Shown: positions 41,080 through 49,917 of the stretch, piece after piece | How the letters are laid out: each line of letters begins with the position of its first letter | Numbering within the stretch: the stretch's first letter is position 1 | Source of the DNA: Solirubrobacterales bacterium 70-9 | GTDB taxonomy: Bacteria; Pseudomonadota; Alphaproteobacteria; Acetobacterales; Acetobacteraceae | Direction: 5' to 3' | NCBI GenBank assembly: GCA_903970625.1 | Contig: CAJCJG010000044.1 | Coordinates: 1 to 56,406, forward strand | Length of the DNA stretch: 56,406 bases | The notes under the pieces: generated by a model | Seen by the model: the letters and a program-made list of their open reading frames with translations, nothing else | The model's database searches: none | What the model was told of the DNA's origin: nothing | Position numbers and translations under genes: made by a program

Positions 41080-42027
41080 CTAGCGCGGATGCCGCAGGCG
41101 CGGATTGCTGAGGATGGCCAGGATGTCGGCGATCATGTTCAGCAGGATGAAGGCGGCGGCGAACACCAATCCGCACGCCTGCACCACCGGCACGTCGTGC
41201 TTGGAGACCGCATCGACCATCAACTGGCCGAGGCCGGGATATACGAACACCGCCTCCACCACCACAACGCCGACGATCAGATAGGCGAGGTTGAGCGCGA
41301 TGACGTTTATGATCGGTGCCAGCGCGTTCGGGAAAGCGTGGCGCACCACGACGCGCCATTTCGGCAGGCCTTTCAGGAACGCCATCTCGATATAAGGGCT
41401 CGCCATGATGTTCAGCACCGAGGCACGCGTCATGCGCATCATGTGCGCGACCACGACCAGCACCAGCGTCATCACCGGCAGGAACGTCAGGTATATTCGG
41501 TCGAGCGTCGGCGTCTCGGGCGTCACATTCGCCAGGGAAGGGAACCAACCCATCTGCACCGAGAGATATTTGATCAGGATGTAGCCGACCAGATATTCGG
41601 GCACGGAGATCGTTAACAACGTCACGAAGTTGACAAGCCGGTCGTACACACCGCCCTGCCAGATCGCGGCCATCAGGCCGAGGGCGACGGCGAGCGGCAC
41701 GGCGATGATGGCGGCGTAGGCGGCGAGGAAAACGGTGTTTTTCAACCGGGGGGACAACTCCTCCACCACATCGCGCTTGCTCGCGAGCGAGTGGCCCAGG
41801 TCGCCGCGCGCGGCGTTGCCGAGCCATTCGCCGTAGCGAACGATGGCTGGGCGGTCCAGGCCGAGTTCCGAGCGCATCTCGGCCAGACTCTCGGGCGTCG
41901 CGCTGTTTTGCAGGATGGCGGAGGCGAGGTCTCCGGGCAGGATTTCCGTGCCGACGAAGATCAGGATCGAGGCCGCCCAAAGGGTGATGAGGCCAAGTCC
42001 GAGGCGCTGCGCGATCAGACGGAGCAA
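41080..42027 (-). CDS. ABC transporter permease (DppB type), second importer
   Basis: 315 aa. MLRLIAQRLGLGLITLWAAS start, EILPGDLASAILQNSATPES motif, VVVRHAFPNALAPIINVIAL EAA loop, and FVYPGLGQLMVDAVSKHDVP near the end. It follows the SBP gene after 80 nt containing a hairpin. Confidence 0.94.
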   Translation of the reverse strand: MLRLIAQRLGLGLITLWAASILIFVGTEILPGDLASAILQNSATPESLAEMRSELGLDRPAIVRYGEWLGNAARGDLGHSLASKRDVVEELSPRLKNTVFLAAYAAIIAVPLAVALGLMAAIWQGGVYDRLVNFVTLLTISVPEYLVGYILIKYLSVQMGWFPSLANVTPETPTLDRIYLTFLPVMTLVLVVVAHMMRMTRASVLNIMASPYIEMAFLKGLPKWRVVVRHAFPNALAPIINVIALNLAYLIVGVVVVEAVFVYPGLGQLMVDAVSKHDVPVVQACGLVFAAAFILLNMIADILAILSNPRLRHPR

Positions 42028-42070
42028 CGGATCATGCCCTCACCCAAAAATTTCACGACAGGCGTGGCGC

Positions 42071-42093
42071 CCCCCGCGACTGATCGCGAGGGG
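42071..42093 (-). other. GC hairpin between substrate-binding and permease genes, second importer
   Basis: CCCCCGCGA, loop CTGA, TCGCGAGGGG: a 9-bp stem with one bulged A. On the coding strand it lies just after the SBP stop and has no T run, so it is a candidate mRNA-stabilising element, like the one at 32000. Confidence 0.6.
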
Positions 42094-42107
42094 CTTTAGT
42101 TAAAGGC

Positions 42108-43694
42108 TCAGGATTTCAGCCATGCCTTGTCGGCGATCAGGCCGTTGTCCATGTCGAAGCCGCCATGCGGTGTGTGGCCGCCGACGTTCTTGTTGTGGCC
42201 ATCGACCCAGTCGCGGAACGCGGGCACAACGGTCGCGCCCTCGTCGTGCAGGATCGCCTGCAATTCCCAGATCATCGCCTTGCGCTTCGTTTCGTCGAGT
42301 TCGGCGCGCGAGGCGAGCAGCAATTCGCTGAATTTCGGGTCCTTGAAGTGGCTCTCGTTCCACGGCGCGTCCGGGCCGTAGGCGACGGAGAGCATTTGCG
42401 TCGCGGCCGAGCGGCCGGCCCAGTAGCTGGTCACGCACGGACCCTTCAGCCAGACATTGTCCCAGAACCCGTCGGCGGGTTCCTTCTTCACCTCGACCTT
42501 TAGGCCAGCTTTGCTGGCACTTGCCTGCATCAGCGTGGCCATGTCCACCGCACCGTTGAAGGCGGCGTCCGACGCCTGGATAGTGATGGTCGGCGTGCCG
42601 CCAGCCTTCTTGGCGTAGAACTTCGCCTTGTCGGCATCGTATTTGAACTGCGGCAGCGACGAATTGTAGTACGGGTCCGTCTTCGGAATCGGGTGGTCGT
42701 TGCCCACAGTACCGAAGCCCGCGAAGAGCGCCTTGACGATCTGCTCGCGGTCGATGCCCCACTTGAAGGCGAGCCGCAGGTCTGCGTTATCGAACGGCGG
42801 GCGGTCGCGCATCATCGAGACGACGGTGTGCCAGCCACCGGCGGCGCGGACGATTTCAAGCTTCGGATTCTTGCCGACGAGGTTGGCGAGTTTCGGATCG
42901 AGCCGGTTGATCGCATCGACCTGCCCCGTCACGAGTGCGTTGACGCGGGCACTGGTGTCGTTGATGACGGTGATGTCAATGGCATCCAGATGGCCGCGAC
43001 CGGCCTTCCAGTAATTCGCGTTCTTGGTACCGTTGAAGCGGACGCCCGGCTCGAACTTGTCGAGTGTGAACGGGCCGGTGCCGACGGGCTTGGACCAGTC
43101 GGTGTGGCCGTTCGGCACGATCATCATGTGATAGTCGGTCAGCACGTAGGCGAAATCGGCGTCGCCGCTGTCGAGCGTGATGCTGATTTGGTTGGCATTC
43201 AGCTTCTTGACGTCCTTGACGACCTTGAACGAGCCGGCGGCGCCGGATTTGGTCTGGCCGCGATGCAGGTTGATCGAGTAGATCGCGTCGTCGGCGTCGA
43301 ACGTCTTGCCGTTGGTGAAGGTGACGCCCTTCTTCAGGTTCAGAATCCACTCGGCGGCGCCGGGCTTGATCTCCCAGCTCTCGGCCAATTCCGGAATCGG
43401 CTTGCCGTCCTGGCCCCACTCCACAAGGCCGCTGTAGAGCGCGCGGCCGGCATCGACCATCACGGAGTCGGTCCAGGTCGTCGGATCGGTGCTGTCGGTG
43501 GTGCTGCCGCCGCCGAGCCCTAGGCGCAGCGTGCCGCCCTTGCGCGGGGTTTCGGCGGCGTGCGCCTCGACGCTGCCGAGCATGGTCGAAACAAGCGCGG
43601 CACTCGCGCCCAGTGCGGCGGCGCGGCCCAGGAATTCCCGGCGCGAAACGCGGCCGTCCTGATGCTGCTGCTTGAGGAACTCGAGTTCAGTCAT
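42108..43694 (-). CDS. Peptide/nickel-type ABC transporter substrate-binding protein, second importer
   Basis: 528 aa SBP family 5. The twin-arginine motif SRREFLGRAAALGASAALVS points to Tat export. GLVEWGQDGKPIPELAESWE, then FTNGKTFDADDAIYSINLHR, PVGTGPFTLDKFEPGVRF and LRLAFKWGIDREQIVKALF are family features. The ligand is unknown. First gene of the minus operon SBP-permease-permease-fused ATPase. Confidence 0.93.
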   Translation of the reverse strand: MTELEFLKQQHQDGRVSRREFLGRAAALGASAALVSTMLGSVEAHAAETPRKGGTLRLGLGGGSTTDSTDPTTWTDSVMVDAGRALYSGLVEWGQDGKPIPELAESWEIKPGAAEWILNLKKGVTFTNGKTFDADDAIYSINLHRGQTKSGAAGSFKVVKDVKKLNANQISITLDSGDADFAYVLTDYHMMIVPNGHTDWSKPVGTGPFTLDKFEPGVRFNGTKNANYWKAGRGHLDAIDITVINDTSARVNALVTGQVDAINRLDPKLANLVGKNPKLEIVRAAGGWHTVVSMMRDRPPFDNADLRLAFKWGIDREQIVKALFAGFGTVGNDHPIPKTDPYYNSSLPQFKYDADKAKFYAKKAGGTPTITIQASDAAFNGAVDMATLMQASASKAGLKVEVKKEPADGFWDNVWLKGPCVTSYWAGRSAATQMLSVAYGPDAPWNESHFKDPKFSELLLASRAELDETKRKAMIWELQAILHDEGATVVPAFRDWVDGHNKNVGGHTPHGGFDMDNGLIADKAWLKS

Positions 43695-43751
43695 GGTCTG
43701 GTGCCTCTCCCGGAGTTTGGCGTCGCGGCGCGCGGGCCGGACAAGACGAAA

Positions 43752-43797
43752 ACAGGTGGCACCCCACCGCGCAAAGCACGAAGGGTGCCACCTGTTC
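43752..43797. terminator. Strong inverted repeat between aldehyde dehydrogenase and SBP genes
   Basis: AACAGGTGGCACCC (43752-43765) and GGGTGCCACCTGTT (43784-43797) make a perfect 14-bp stem with an 18-nt loop. It lies 110 nt after the ALDH stop and 58 nt before the SBP start on the minus strand. It may end ALDH transcription or be a repeat copy; there is no T run. Confidence 0.55.
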
Positions 43798-43906
43798 TGC
43801 GGTGAACAGATGCGTGATGATCTGTTGGGACATACCCGGAGTCAACCGGGGGGAAAGCGCATCGGTTTTCCAGATGCACCTATGACTCGCGAAGCGAAAC
43901 GACGAA

Positions 43907-45346
43907 TCACGCGCCCCAGCCAATGACAGCCTTGGTTTCCAGAAATTCCTCCAGCCCCCAGCGCCCGTATTCGCGGCCGTTGCCGGATTGGCGGTAGCCG
44001 CCGAAGGGGGCGAACAAATCCCATCCCGCCTCGTTCAGCGTGACGTTGCCGGCACGCAGGCGTCCAGCCACCGCCCGCGCCTCGGCGATGTCTGCGGTGC
44101 TCTCGCCGGACTGGACGAAGGCCGCGAGGCCGAACGGCGTGTCGTTGGCCATTTCGATGGCCTGCTCCAGCGTGTCGTACGGCAGGATCGACAGGACCGG
44201 GCCGAAAATCTCCTGCCGCGCGATGGTCATGTCGTTGCGGACGCCGGCAAAGACGGTGGGGCGGACATACCATCCACGATTGAGGTTTTCGGGACGCCCG
44301 ACGCCGCCGGTAGCGAGCCGCGCACCCTCGTCGATGCCGGATTGGATCAGGGCCTGAATCCGCTCGAACTGCCGGCCGCTTACGACCGGGCCGAGCGTGG
44401 TCGCGTCCTCCGCCGGGTCGCCGACGACGAAGGCGCGGGCGGCTTCGGCGGCCAGAGCGGCGGCTGCGTCGTGGTCGGCGGCGGGGACGAACAGGCGGCT
44501 GGGCGCGTCGCAGGATTGGCCGTTGTTGTTGAAGCAGCCGGCGACCCCGCGCACCACGGCGGCGGCGAGGTCGGCGGACGGCAGCACGATGTTGGGCGAC
44601 TTGCCGCCCAGTTCCTGCGCCACGCGCTTGACGGTCGGCGCCGCCAACGCGGCAACGCGCGTGCCGGCGCGGTTGGAGCCGGTGAAGGAGATCATGTCGA
44701 TGCCGGGGTGGCTCGCCATCGCCTCCCCGACCGTGGGGCCGTCGCCCGGCACCATGTTGAACACGCCCGGCGGCGTGCCGGCCGCATGCATCGTCTCGGC
44801 CCACAGGATGGCGGAGATCGGCGACATTTCGGAGGGTTTCAGGACCATCGTGCAGCCGGCGGCGAGCGCCGGGGCGACCTTGCAGACGATCTGGTTGACC
44901 GGCCAGTTCCAGGGCGTGATCAGGCCCGCGACGCCGATCGGTTCGCGCAGGATGCGGGTGTTGCCGAGTCTGTGGGCGAAGTCGAACGATTCCAGTACCG
45001 TGACGATCGTCTCCAGATGCGCGGTGCCGGAGGGCGCCTGCGCCTCTCGCGAGAAGGCGATGGGGGTGCCCATTTCGCGGGTCATCGCCTGCGCGAACGC
45101 CTCGAAGCGGGCATTGTATTCCGCGATGATCCGGCGGATCAGGGCGATGCGGTCGGCAACCGAACTGGCGGCGAAGGCCGGCAGGGCGCGCTGGGCGGCG
45201 GCCACCGCGCGGTCCACCTCCGCCGCGCCAGACAGGCCGAGGGTCAAAATGACCTCCTCGGTGGCGGGGCTGACGAGGTGGTACGGCACCGGCGCCACCG
45301 GATCGACCCATGCGCCGTCGATGTAAGCCTGCGCCTCGTGTGCCAT
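43907..45346 (-). CDS. NAD(P)-dependent aldehyde dehydrogenase family protein
   Basis: 479 aa. Catalytic C279 (NNNGQSCDAPSRL), general base E245 (QELGGKS), oxyanion N149-region (TPWNWPVNQIV) and the cofactor motif FTGSNRAGTRVAAL are all present. A longer frame begins further upstream, but homologues start near MAHEAQAYIDGAWVDPVAP, so I use the ATG at 45346. The substrate is not evident. It is divergent from the DMT exporter, with 85 nt between. Confidence 0.92.
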   Translation of the reverse strand: MAHEAQAYIDGAWVDPVAPVPYHLVSPATEEVILTLGLSGAAEVDRAVAAAQRALPAFAASSVADRIALIRRIIAEYNARFEAFAQAMTREMGTPIAFSREAQAPSGTAHLETIVTVLESFDFAHRLGNTRILREPIGVAGLITPWNWPVNQIVCKVAPALAAGCTMVLKPSEMSPISAILWAETMHAAGTPPGVFNMVPGDGPTVGEAMASHPGIDMISFTGSNRAGTRVAALAAPTVKRVAQELGGKSPNIVLPSADLAAAVVRGVAGCFNNNGQSCDAPSRLFVPAADHDAAAALAAEAARAFVVGDPAEDATTLGPVVSGRQFERIQALIQSGIDEGARLATGGVGRPENLNRGWYVRPTVFAGVRNDMTIARQEIFGPVLSILPYDTLEQAIEMANDTPFGLAAFVQSGESTADIAEARAVAGRLRAGNVTLNEAGWDLFAPFGGYRQSGNGREYGRWGLEEFLETKAVIGWGA

Positions 45347-45431
45347 CGATCTGCCACCCGCCTTGGTGCCGCTGGTTCGCACGGCGGCTTGAATGGGGCA
45401 AGTTGGCGGCCGAGCGATTCCGGAGACGCAC

Positions 45432-46316
45432 ATGTCGGCCGCCGATCTGACCGCCGCGCCCCCCAGCCGGCGGTCTCAGGGCTTGTTGCTAGTAACGGCC
45501 GGCAGCGTGCTGTGGAGCACCACCGGGCTGTTCGTCCGTATGGTCGATCTCGATCTGTGGTCGATCCAGGTCTGGCGCTCGCTGTTCGCCGCCGCCTCGC
45601 TGCTGCTGCTGGTCGTGATCGAGCACGGGCGGGGTACCCCGCGCGCGTTTCGCGCCATCGGCCGGCCGGGGCTGGCGCTGGTGCCGGTATCGGCGGTTTC
45701 GATGGCGTCTTATGTCGCCGCCTTGCAGGCGACCAGCGTGGCCAACGTGCTGATCATCTACGCCACCGTGCCGCTGCTGGCGGCCGGCATCTCGTATCTG
45801 TGGATCGGCGAGCGGGCCGGCCGGCGCACGCTGGTCGCGGCGGTGGCGGCGCTGGCGGGGATCGTCGTGATGGCCGGGGGTGCCGGCGGTGGGCGCAACC
45901 TGCTGGGCAACACGCTTGCTTTCGTGATGACCGCGACCTTCGCGTTGCAGGTGGTGACGGCGCGGCGGCATCCCGGCCTGTCGATGGCGGTCGTGAACGC
46001 GCTCGCGGCGTTGGTCTGCGCGGCGGTGGCGTGGCCGCTGATGGGTGCCGGTGTACCGGACGGGCGCACGCTGCTGGTTTTGGCGCTGTTCGGCATTGTC
46101 ACGACCGGCGCCTCCAACCTGCTGTTCCTGCTCGGCGCACGCCACATCCCGTCCGGCGAGGCCGGGTTGCTGGGGTTGCTGGACACGGTGCTGTCACCGT
46201 TGTGGGTGTGGCTGGCGTTCGGGGAGACGCCGACGGGTGCCGCGCTGCTGGGCGGCGGCATCGTGTTGGCCGCCGTCGTATGGTACCTTGGCGGCGGGCG
46301 GCGCGGAGGGATTTAG
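45432..46316 (+). CDS. EamA/DMT family transporter
   Basis: 294 aa with ten hydrophobic segments in two EamA repeats (SVLWSTTGLFVRMVDLDLWS; then NLLFLLGARHIPSGEAGLLG). Such carriers export amino acids or metabolites. The ATG at 45432 follows a usable leader; an upstream frame begins at 45393. It ends 1 nt before the ATG of the flavoprotein gene, so the two are co-transcribed. Confidence 0.9.
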   Translation: MSAADLTAAPPSRRSQGLLLVTAGSVLWSTTGLFVRMVDLDLWSIQVWRSLFAAASLLLLVVIEHGRGTPRAFRAIGRPGLALVPVSAVSMASYVAALQATSVANVLIIYATVPLLAAGISYLWIGERAGRRTLVAAVAALAGIVVMAGGAGGGRNLLGNTLAFVMTATFALQVVTARRHPGLSMAVVNALAALVCAAVAWPLMGAGVPDGRTLLVLALFGIVTTGASNLLFLLGARHIPSGEAGLLGLLDTVLSPLWVWLAFGETPTGAALLGGGIVLAAVVWYLGGGRRGGI

Positions 46317-46317
46317 C

Positions 46318-48357
46318 ATGGCAGACATCGACCCGCTGCTGCGGCCGTATCGGCTGAAGCACTTGGCGCTGCGCAACCGCGTGATGAGCACCGCGCACGA
46401 ACCCGCTTACTCCGACGACGGGATCCCGAAAGAGCGGTATCGGCTCTATCATGTCGAGAAAGCCAAGGGCGGTGCCGCCCTGACGATGACGGCCGGGTCG
46501 GCCGTGGTGTCGCGCGACAGCCCGCCCGCGTTTGGCAACCTGCTGGCCTATAAGGACGAGATCGTGCCCTGGCTGCGCGAACTGGCCGACGAGTGCCATG
46601 GCCATGGCGCCGCCGTGATGATCCAGTTGACGCATCTGGGCCGGCGCACCGGCTGGAACAAGGCGGACTGGCTGCCGGTGCTGGCGCCCTCCCCGCTTCG
46701 CGAGCCGGCCCATCGCGCGTTTCCGAAAACCATCGAAGAATGGGACATGGACCGCATCGTCGCCGACTATGCGAGTGCGGCGCAGCGGATGCAGGCGGCG
46801 GGCCTGGATGGGCTGGAGATCGAGGCATACGGGCATCTGCCTGACGGATTCTGGTCGCCCGCGACCAACACGCGCACCGACGAGTACGGCGGCAGCCTGG
46901 ACAACCGGATGCGTTTTTCGCTGCGCGTGGTGCAGGCGATGCGCGATGCCGTCGGGCCGGATTTTCTGCTCGGGCTGCGCATGGTTGCCGACGAGGCGTG
47001 GGACATCGGCATGTCGCGCGCGGACGGCATCGAGATCGCGCGGCGGTTCAAGGCGTCGGGCATGGTCGATTTCCTCAACATCATCCGTGGCCATATCGAA
47101 CACGACAATGCGCTGAACGAGGTGATTCCGCTGGCCGGCATGCGGTCGGCGCCACACCTGGATTTTGCCGGCGAGGTGCGCGCGGAGGTGGGCATCCCGG
47201 TGTTCCATGCCGCGCGCATCGCCGATGTCGCGACCGCACGGCACGCGATTGCAAGCGGCAAGCTCGACATGGTGGGCATGACACGCGCGCTGCTGGCCGA
47301 CCCGCACATCGTCGCCAAAGTCGTGCGCGGCGAGGAGCAAAACATTCGCCCCTGCGTCGGTGCCACCTATTGCCTGGATCGCATCTACGAGGGCCACGAG
47401 GCGCTGTGTATCCACAACGCGGCCACCGGGCGCGAGGCGACGATGCCGCATGTGATTGCGCGCAGCGCGGAACGCAAGCGCGTGGTCGTCGTCGGCGCCG
47501 GGCCGGCGGGCCTGGAAGCGGCGCGGGTGGCCGCCGAGCGTGGGCACTCGGTATTGCTGTTCGAGGCGACGGAGAAGGCGGGCGGGCAGATCCTGCTGGC
47601 CACGCGCGCTCCGCGCCGGCGCGACCTGATCGGCATTGTCGATTGGCGCATCGCGCAGCTTGAGCGGCTTGGCGCGGAGCTTCGGTATTCGACCTACGCG
47701 ACGCAGGACGATGTGTTGGCGGAGGCGCCCGACATCGTGGTCGTCGCCACCGGCGGCGTGCCGAATACCGACATCCTTGCCAGCGGCAACGAGTTGGTCG
47801 CGTCCAGTTGGGATATCATCTCGGGGCAGGTCAAGGCTGCGCCGAGGACGTTGGTGTTCGACGACAACGGCGCGCATCCCGGCATGCAGGCGGCGGAGGC
47901 GTTGGCGGAGGCGGGATCGGCGGTGGAGATCGTCTCGCCCGAACGGTTCTTTGCGCCCGAGATGGGCGGCATGAATCACGCGCTGTATGCGCGCGCCTTC
48001 AATCGCCTGGGTGTGCGCGTGACGATCAATTCCCGTCTGATGTCGGTGCGGCGCGACGGCAACGAACTGGTTGCCACTATCGGCAGCGATTACGGCGCGC
48101 GCAGCGAAGAACGCCGCGTCGATCAGGTGGTGGTGGAGCACGGCACGCTGGCTGCGGACGAACTCTACTGGGCGTTGCAGCCGCACTCGAAGAATCTCGG
48201 CGAGGTCGATTACGAGTCGCTGGTCGCGGGGCGGCCGCAAACCGTGGTGCGCCATGCGGCCGGAAAATTCCGGCTGTTGCGAATCGGCGATGCCGTCCAC
48301 AGCCGCAACATCCATGCGGCCGTCTATGACGGGCTGCGCTACGCGAAGGATTTTTGA
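46318..48357 (+). CDS. Old Yellow Enzyme/TMADH-like iron-sulfur flavoprotein
   Basis: 679 aa. The FMN barrel is N-terminal (MIQLTHLGRR; SPATNTRTDEYGGSLDNRMR), followed by an Fe-S region and a C-terminal FAD/NAD(P) domain (VVVVGAGPAGLEAARVAAER, about 389-408). Family members are trimethylamine dehydrogenase, 2,4-dienoyl-CoA reductase and N-methylproline demethylase. The 4Fe-4S site has C346, C352 and C364, but the second cysteine of the C-x2-C pattern is A349. The substrate is unknown; a demethylase-type reaction is possible. GGAGGG lies 7 nt before the ATG. Confidence 0.9.
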   Translation: MADIDPLLRPYRLKHLALRNRVMSTAHEPAYSDDGIPKERYRLYHVEKAKGGAALTMTAGSAVVSRDSPPAFGNLLAYKDEIVPWLRELADECHGHGAAVMIQLTHLGRRTGWNKADWLPVLAPSPLREPAHRAFPKTIEEWDMDRIVADYASAAQRMQAAGLDGLEIEAYGHLPDGFWSPATNTRTDEYGGSLDNRMRFSLRVVQAMRDAVGPDFLLGLRMVADEAWDIGMSRADGIEIARRFKASGMVDFLNIIRGHIEHDNALNEVIPLAGMRSAPHLDFAGEVRAEVGIPVFHAARIADVATARHAIASGKLDMVGMTRALLADPHIVAKVVRGEEQNIRPCVGATYCLDRIYEGHEALCIHNAATGREATMPHVIARSAERKRVVVVGAGPAGLEAARVAAERGHSVLLFEATEKAGGQILLATRAPRRRDLIGIVDWRIAQLERLGAELRYSTYATQDDVLAEAPDIVVVATGGVPNTDILASGNELVASSWDIISGQVKAAPRTLVFDDNGAHPGMQAAEALAEAGSAVEIVSPERFFAPEMGGMNHALYARAFNRLGVRVTINSRLMSVRRDGNELVATIGSDYGARSEERRVDQVVVEHGTLAADELYWALQPHSKNLGEVDYESLVAGRPQTVVRHAAGKFRLLRIGDAVHSRNIHAAVYDGLRYAKDF

Positions 48358-48414
48358 TGCGCGCCGTCGAGACGTTCCGGCGCCGCAGGCGGTGCGCGAT
48401 TATCTGACGCTGGA

Positions 48415-48432
48415 CCCCGGCCTTCGCCGGGG
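48415..48432. repeat. Short palindromic repeat, family A
   Basis: CCCCGGC, loop CTTC, GCCGGGG, the same 7-bp core as at 18499. It lies between the convergent flavoprotein and cupin genes. Confidence 0.8.
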
Positions 48433-48466
48433 CGACGAGGTTAATCGGCTGTTTCCACGGGAGTCC

Positions 48467-49138
48467 TTACCCCGGCAACTCCGACCACAGCGGATACAGC
48501 GCCGGTTCGTCCTCCTCCACCGGCGGGAAGCGGAACACCGGGACGAAGAACACGTTGTCGGTCAGGTCGTCGTTGACGCGCGAAACTTCGCCGAGCACCG
48601 CCATCGCGTGGCCCGGAGCGGGAGTCAGCCGGTGGGCCTGCCCCGGCGGCAGGGTGATGCTTTCGCCCTGGTGCAGAATGATCGATTCGCGGGTTGCAAC
48701 CTGCCGCGTCTGCGCGTCGATGCGGACCGTCACCGGCAGGTCGAGCGGCGCGCCGGTCTCGTCGGTGTCGCAGACCTGCACGTCGAGCGGTGCCGCGCCG
48801 CGCACGATGATGTCCTCCATCTTGAAGCGATGGAAATGGAACGGCGCCTCCTGCCCCGCGCGCAGCACGAGAAATTTCTCCGCGTAGCTGCGGTCCTCGT
48901 CGTGGCCGACGAGGCCGTTGCGGGTGCATAGCAGCAAAATCCCCTGGCGGGCGAAATCGCCGAAGCCGAAATCGGTCACGTCCCAGCCGATCTGGCGGCG
49001 CTTGCAATAGGCGGCGGCATCCGGGTGCGCGGCCCATTCGGCGGGCGACCAGCGCGCCCAGGGCGGCAGCGCCAGCCCGGCCCCCGCGAACAACTCCGCC
49101 GCCTCGCGCAACAGCGCATTGATGTGCGACCGTTTCAT
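48467..49138 (-). CDS. D-lyxose isomerase-like cupin
   Basis: 223 aa. The cupin metal site is H101-x-H103 and E108 (PFHFHRFKMEDI) with H169 (LPPGQAHRLTP), as in D-lyxose ketol-isomerases. FARQGILLLCTRNGLVGHDE precedes it. The TAA stop is at 48467 and the ATG at 49138. Whether the true sugar is lyxose, mannose or another pentose is not shown. A palindrome lies upstream. Confidence 0.85.
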   Translation of the reverse strand: MKRSHINALLREAAELFAGAGLALPPWARWSPAEWAAHPDAAAYCKRRQIGWDVTDFGFGDFARQGILLLCTRNGLVGHDEDRSYAEKFLVLRAGQEAPFHFHRFKMEDIIVRGAAPLDVQVCDTDETGAPLDLPVTVRIDAQTRQVATRESIILHQGESITLPPGQAHRLTPAPGHAMAVLGEVSRVNDDLTDNVFFVPVFRFPPVEEDEPALYPLWSELPG

Positions 49139-49193
49139 CGTCCCCTCCCCGGGCATTTGGGCGAAGGCTAGCATCGGCCGGTGGGCGAGGCGA

Positions 49194-49238
49194 GGCACGC
49201 CCATTTTTATTGCTATATCGTAATAATATGGGCGTGCC
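49194..49238. terminator. Palindrome with AT-rich loop at the 3' end of the short ORF
   Basis: GGCACGCCCAT (49194-49204) and ATGGGCGTGCC (49228-49238) form a perfect 11-bp stem with a 23-nt AT-rich loop. The last codons and the TAG stop of the 181-aa gene lie inside it. It sits between that gene and the lyxose-isomerase-like start, both on the minus strand, so it could end transcription of the first. Confidence 0.65.
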
Positions 49239-49758
49239 AAGGCGCCGGCTTTTCCCAAGTCGAAAATTTTGGGGCTCGGATGGGTGGCCGTTGGCCGAGG
49301 CCGTCGGCGGGGAGCGGACGCCGCGCGTGCGGGGCGAGGCGGCTTGCGCTTCGGGGGCGCATGTCGGGCCGTCGCCGGGGCGCGGGGCAACTGGTGCCGC
49401 TGTCCGGGGCGAGGAGCGGGACGGGGAGCGGGACGGGTCGGGCCGTGCCGCCGTGTCGGACTGTCCGAGTGGATTTTTCGCCTGCGGGCGATGCCGCAGC
49501 TTCGGCAGCCCCGGCTTCGGGAGCCTGGGCCGGAATTTCGGCGGCTTGCTCGGCGGCTGCGGCTGCTGCGGCTTGCCGCTCGGCGATGCGGGCCGCGAGG
49601 AGGGCGAAATCCCGGCCGATGCCACGGAGCTGGTCCTCGATCCTGGCGATCAGCCAGCGCGGCAGGCACCAGCCGGCCCGCGCCAGCAGCGCCTGGATCA
49701 GAAACTCGATCAATATCCCGAGGCGCTCGGCCGGGGAAAGGTTTGGGGTGTTGTTCAC
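49213..49758 (-). CDS. Short ORF resembling an Acetobacteraceae-restricted hypothetical protein
   Basis: 181 aa. The N-terminus MNNTPNLSPAERLGILIEFL, then IARIEDQLRGIGRDFALLAARIAE, recalls a family of small proteins I associate with Acetobacteraceae, with an amphipathic helix followed by low-complexity Ala/Pro/Arg sequence. The C-terminal half is Pro/Arg-rich and ends in HAHIITI inside a palindrome. The function is unknown, and the C-terminal half may be decayed or artefactual. The gene is preceded by an AT-rich segment (49759-49800) that may hold its promoter. Confidence 0.6.
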   Translation of the reverse strand: MNNTPNLSPAERLGILIEFLIQALLARAGWCLPRWLIARIEDQLRGIGRDFALLAARIAERQAAAAAAAEQAAEIPAQAPEAGAAEAAASPAGEKSTRTVRHGGTARPVPLPVPLLAPDSGTSCPAPRRRPDMRPRSASRLAPHARRPLPADGLGQRPPIRAPKFSTWEKPAPWHAHIITI

Positions 49759-49917
49759 GGTGTGAAGTTAGTATAATTGATGTGTTCTGGGCAAGCGAAA
49801 TTATCGGCTCGGTTGGGAAGCAGGGACGACGGCCGCCAATCGGAGCGGGAACGGCGATTGCATATTGCCGGCGCCCGCCAATCGCCTAGCCTTCCCCGCC
49901 GACAATCCAGGTGCTCC

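Noticed and set aside
48441-49669. Alternative minus-strand frames over the lyxose-isomerase-like gene and the short ORF
   Set aside because: They would fuse unrelated reading frames with Pro/Arg-rich noise. The 223-aa cupin has all metal ligands, so it is the real gene.
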